Origin: Simmondsia chinensis
Lineage: Eukaryota > Streptophyta > Magnoliopsida > Caryophyllales > Simmondsiaceae
Assembly (NCBI GenBank): GCA_018398585.1
Contig: JAGTTD010000006.1
Span: forward strand, 2,740,501 to 2,804,500
Direction: 5' to 3'
DNA: 64,000 nucleotides
A model generated the notes under the pieces. It saw only the letters and a program-made list of their open reading frames with translations, searched no databases and was not told where the DNA came from. The first letter of the stretch is position 1, and the number at the start of each line of letters is the position of its first letter. The position numbers and the translations under genes were made by a program. Positions 63,908 to 64,000 of the stretch are shown piece after piece.

Positions 63908-64000
63908 TTAATTTCTTAACATAGTATCAAAACTTTGTTGACCTAAAAGTCACGAGTTTGAATCCCAACAACCGCCGCCTTTAATATTAAATATAAGTTA
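63908..64000 (+). repeat. TRIM-like element, cut by the window end
   Basis: TTAACATAGTATCAAAACTT then TGTTGACC and CACGAGTTTGAATCCCAACA are the LTR end, primer-site and internal words of the TRIM-like family in plus orientation. Confidence 0.5.

Overview
This is nuclear DNA from a plant, most likely a eudicot. The evidence is AT-rich sequence, GT-AG introns of 0.1 to 1.5 kb, three genes of plant type (a nucleobase-ascorbate transporter, a CC-NB-ARC-LRR immune receptor and a DUF4228/PADRE protein), and a dense load of plant repeats: L1-type LINE ends, SINEs with TTG-rich tails, tiny LTR elements and TIR MITEs. I see no bacterial operons, no CRISPR array and no intact rRNA or tRNA gene. The species cannot be named from the sequence alone.

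Layout. 1-10.7 kb: gene-poor, with an LTR remnant, a LINE zf-RVT fragment, LINE 3' ends and several MITEs. 10.7-23.7 kb (+): a complete NAT6/NAT7-type transporter gene with a probable non-coding first exon and 14 coding exons (531 codons). Its introns hold at least a dozen recognisable insertions, yet every junction keeps frame. 23.7-47.8 kb: a repeat-filled desert with two unusual LINE derivatives. One (26423-28257) carries only an ORF1-like frame. The other (39923-41260) is GC-rich, has no coding domain, and sits inside a TIR element. 47.8-50 kb (+): a two-exon PADRE gene whose expected ATG reads AGG. 50-55.8 kb: repeats. 55.9-59.6 kb (-): an NLR gene with a clean CC and NB-ARC, then an in-frame TGA, then an open LRR frame. 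A Mutator-like foldback element with a perfect 9-bp target duplication starts 25 bp upstream of its ATG. 60-64 kb: more repeats.

The most unusual thing is the SINE population. At least 17 copies share one body and a TTG-rich 3' end. One copy (17913-18169) has a nearly full 5S rRNA-like head and is bounded by a 17-bp target duplication, so it is a 5S-headed (SINE3-type) retroposon. Two more copies keep parts of the 5S head. A longer element with a shared 3' end (29915-30234, 16-bp perfect duplication) may be a fragment of the LINE that mobilises them. Coordinates of genes and of elements with target duplications were worked out base by base. Those of degenerate repeats are approximate.
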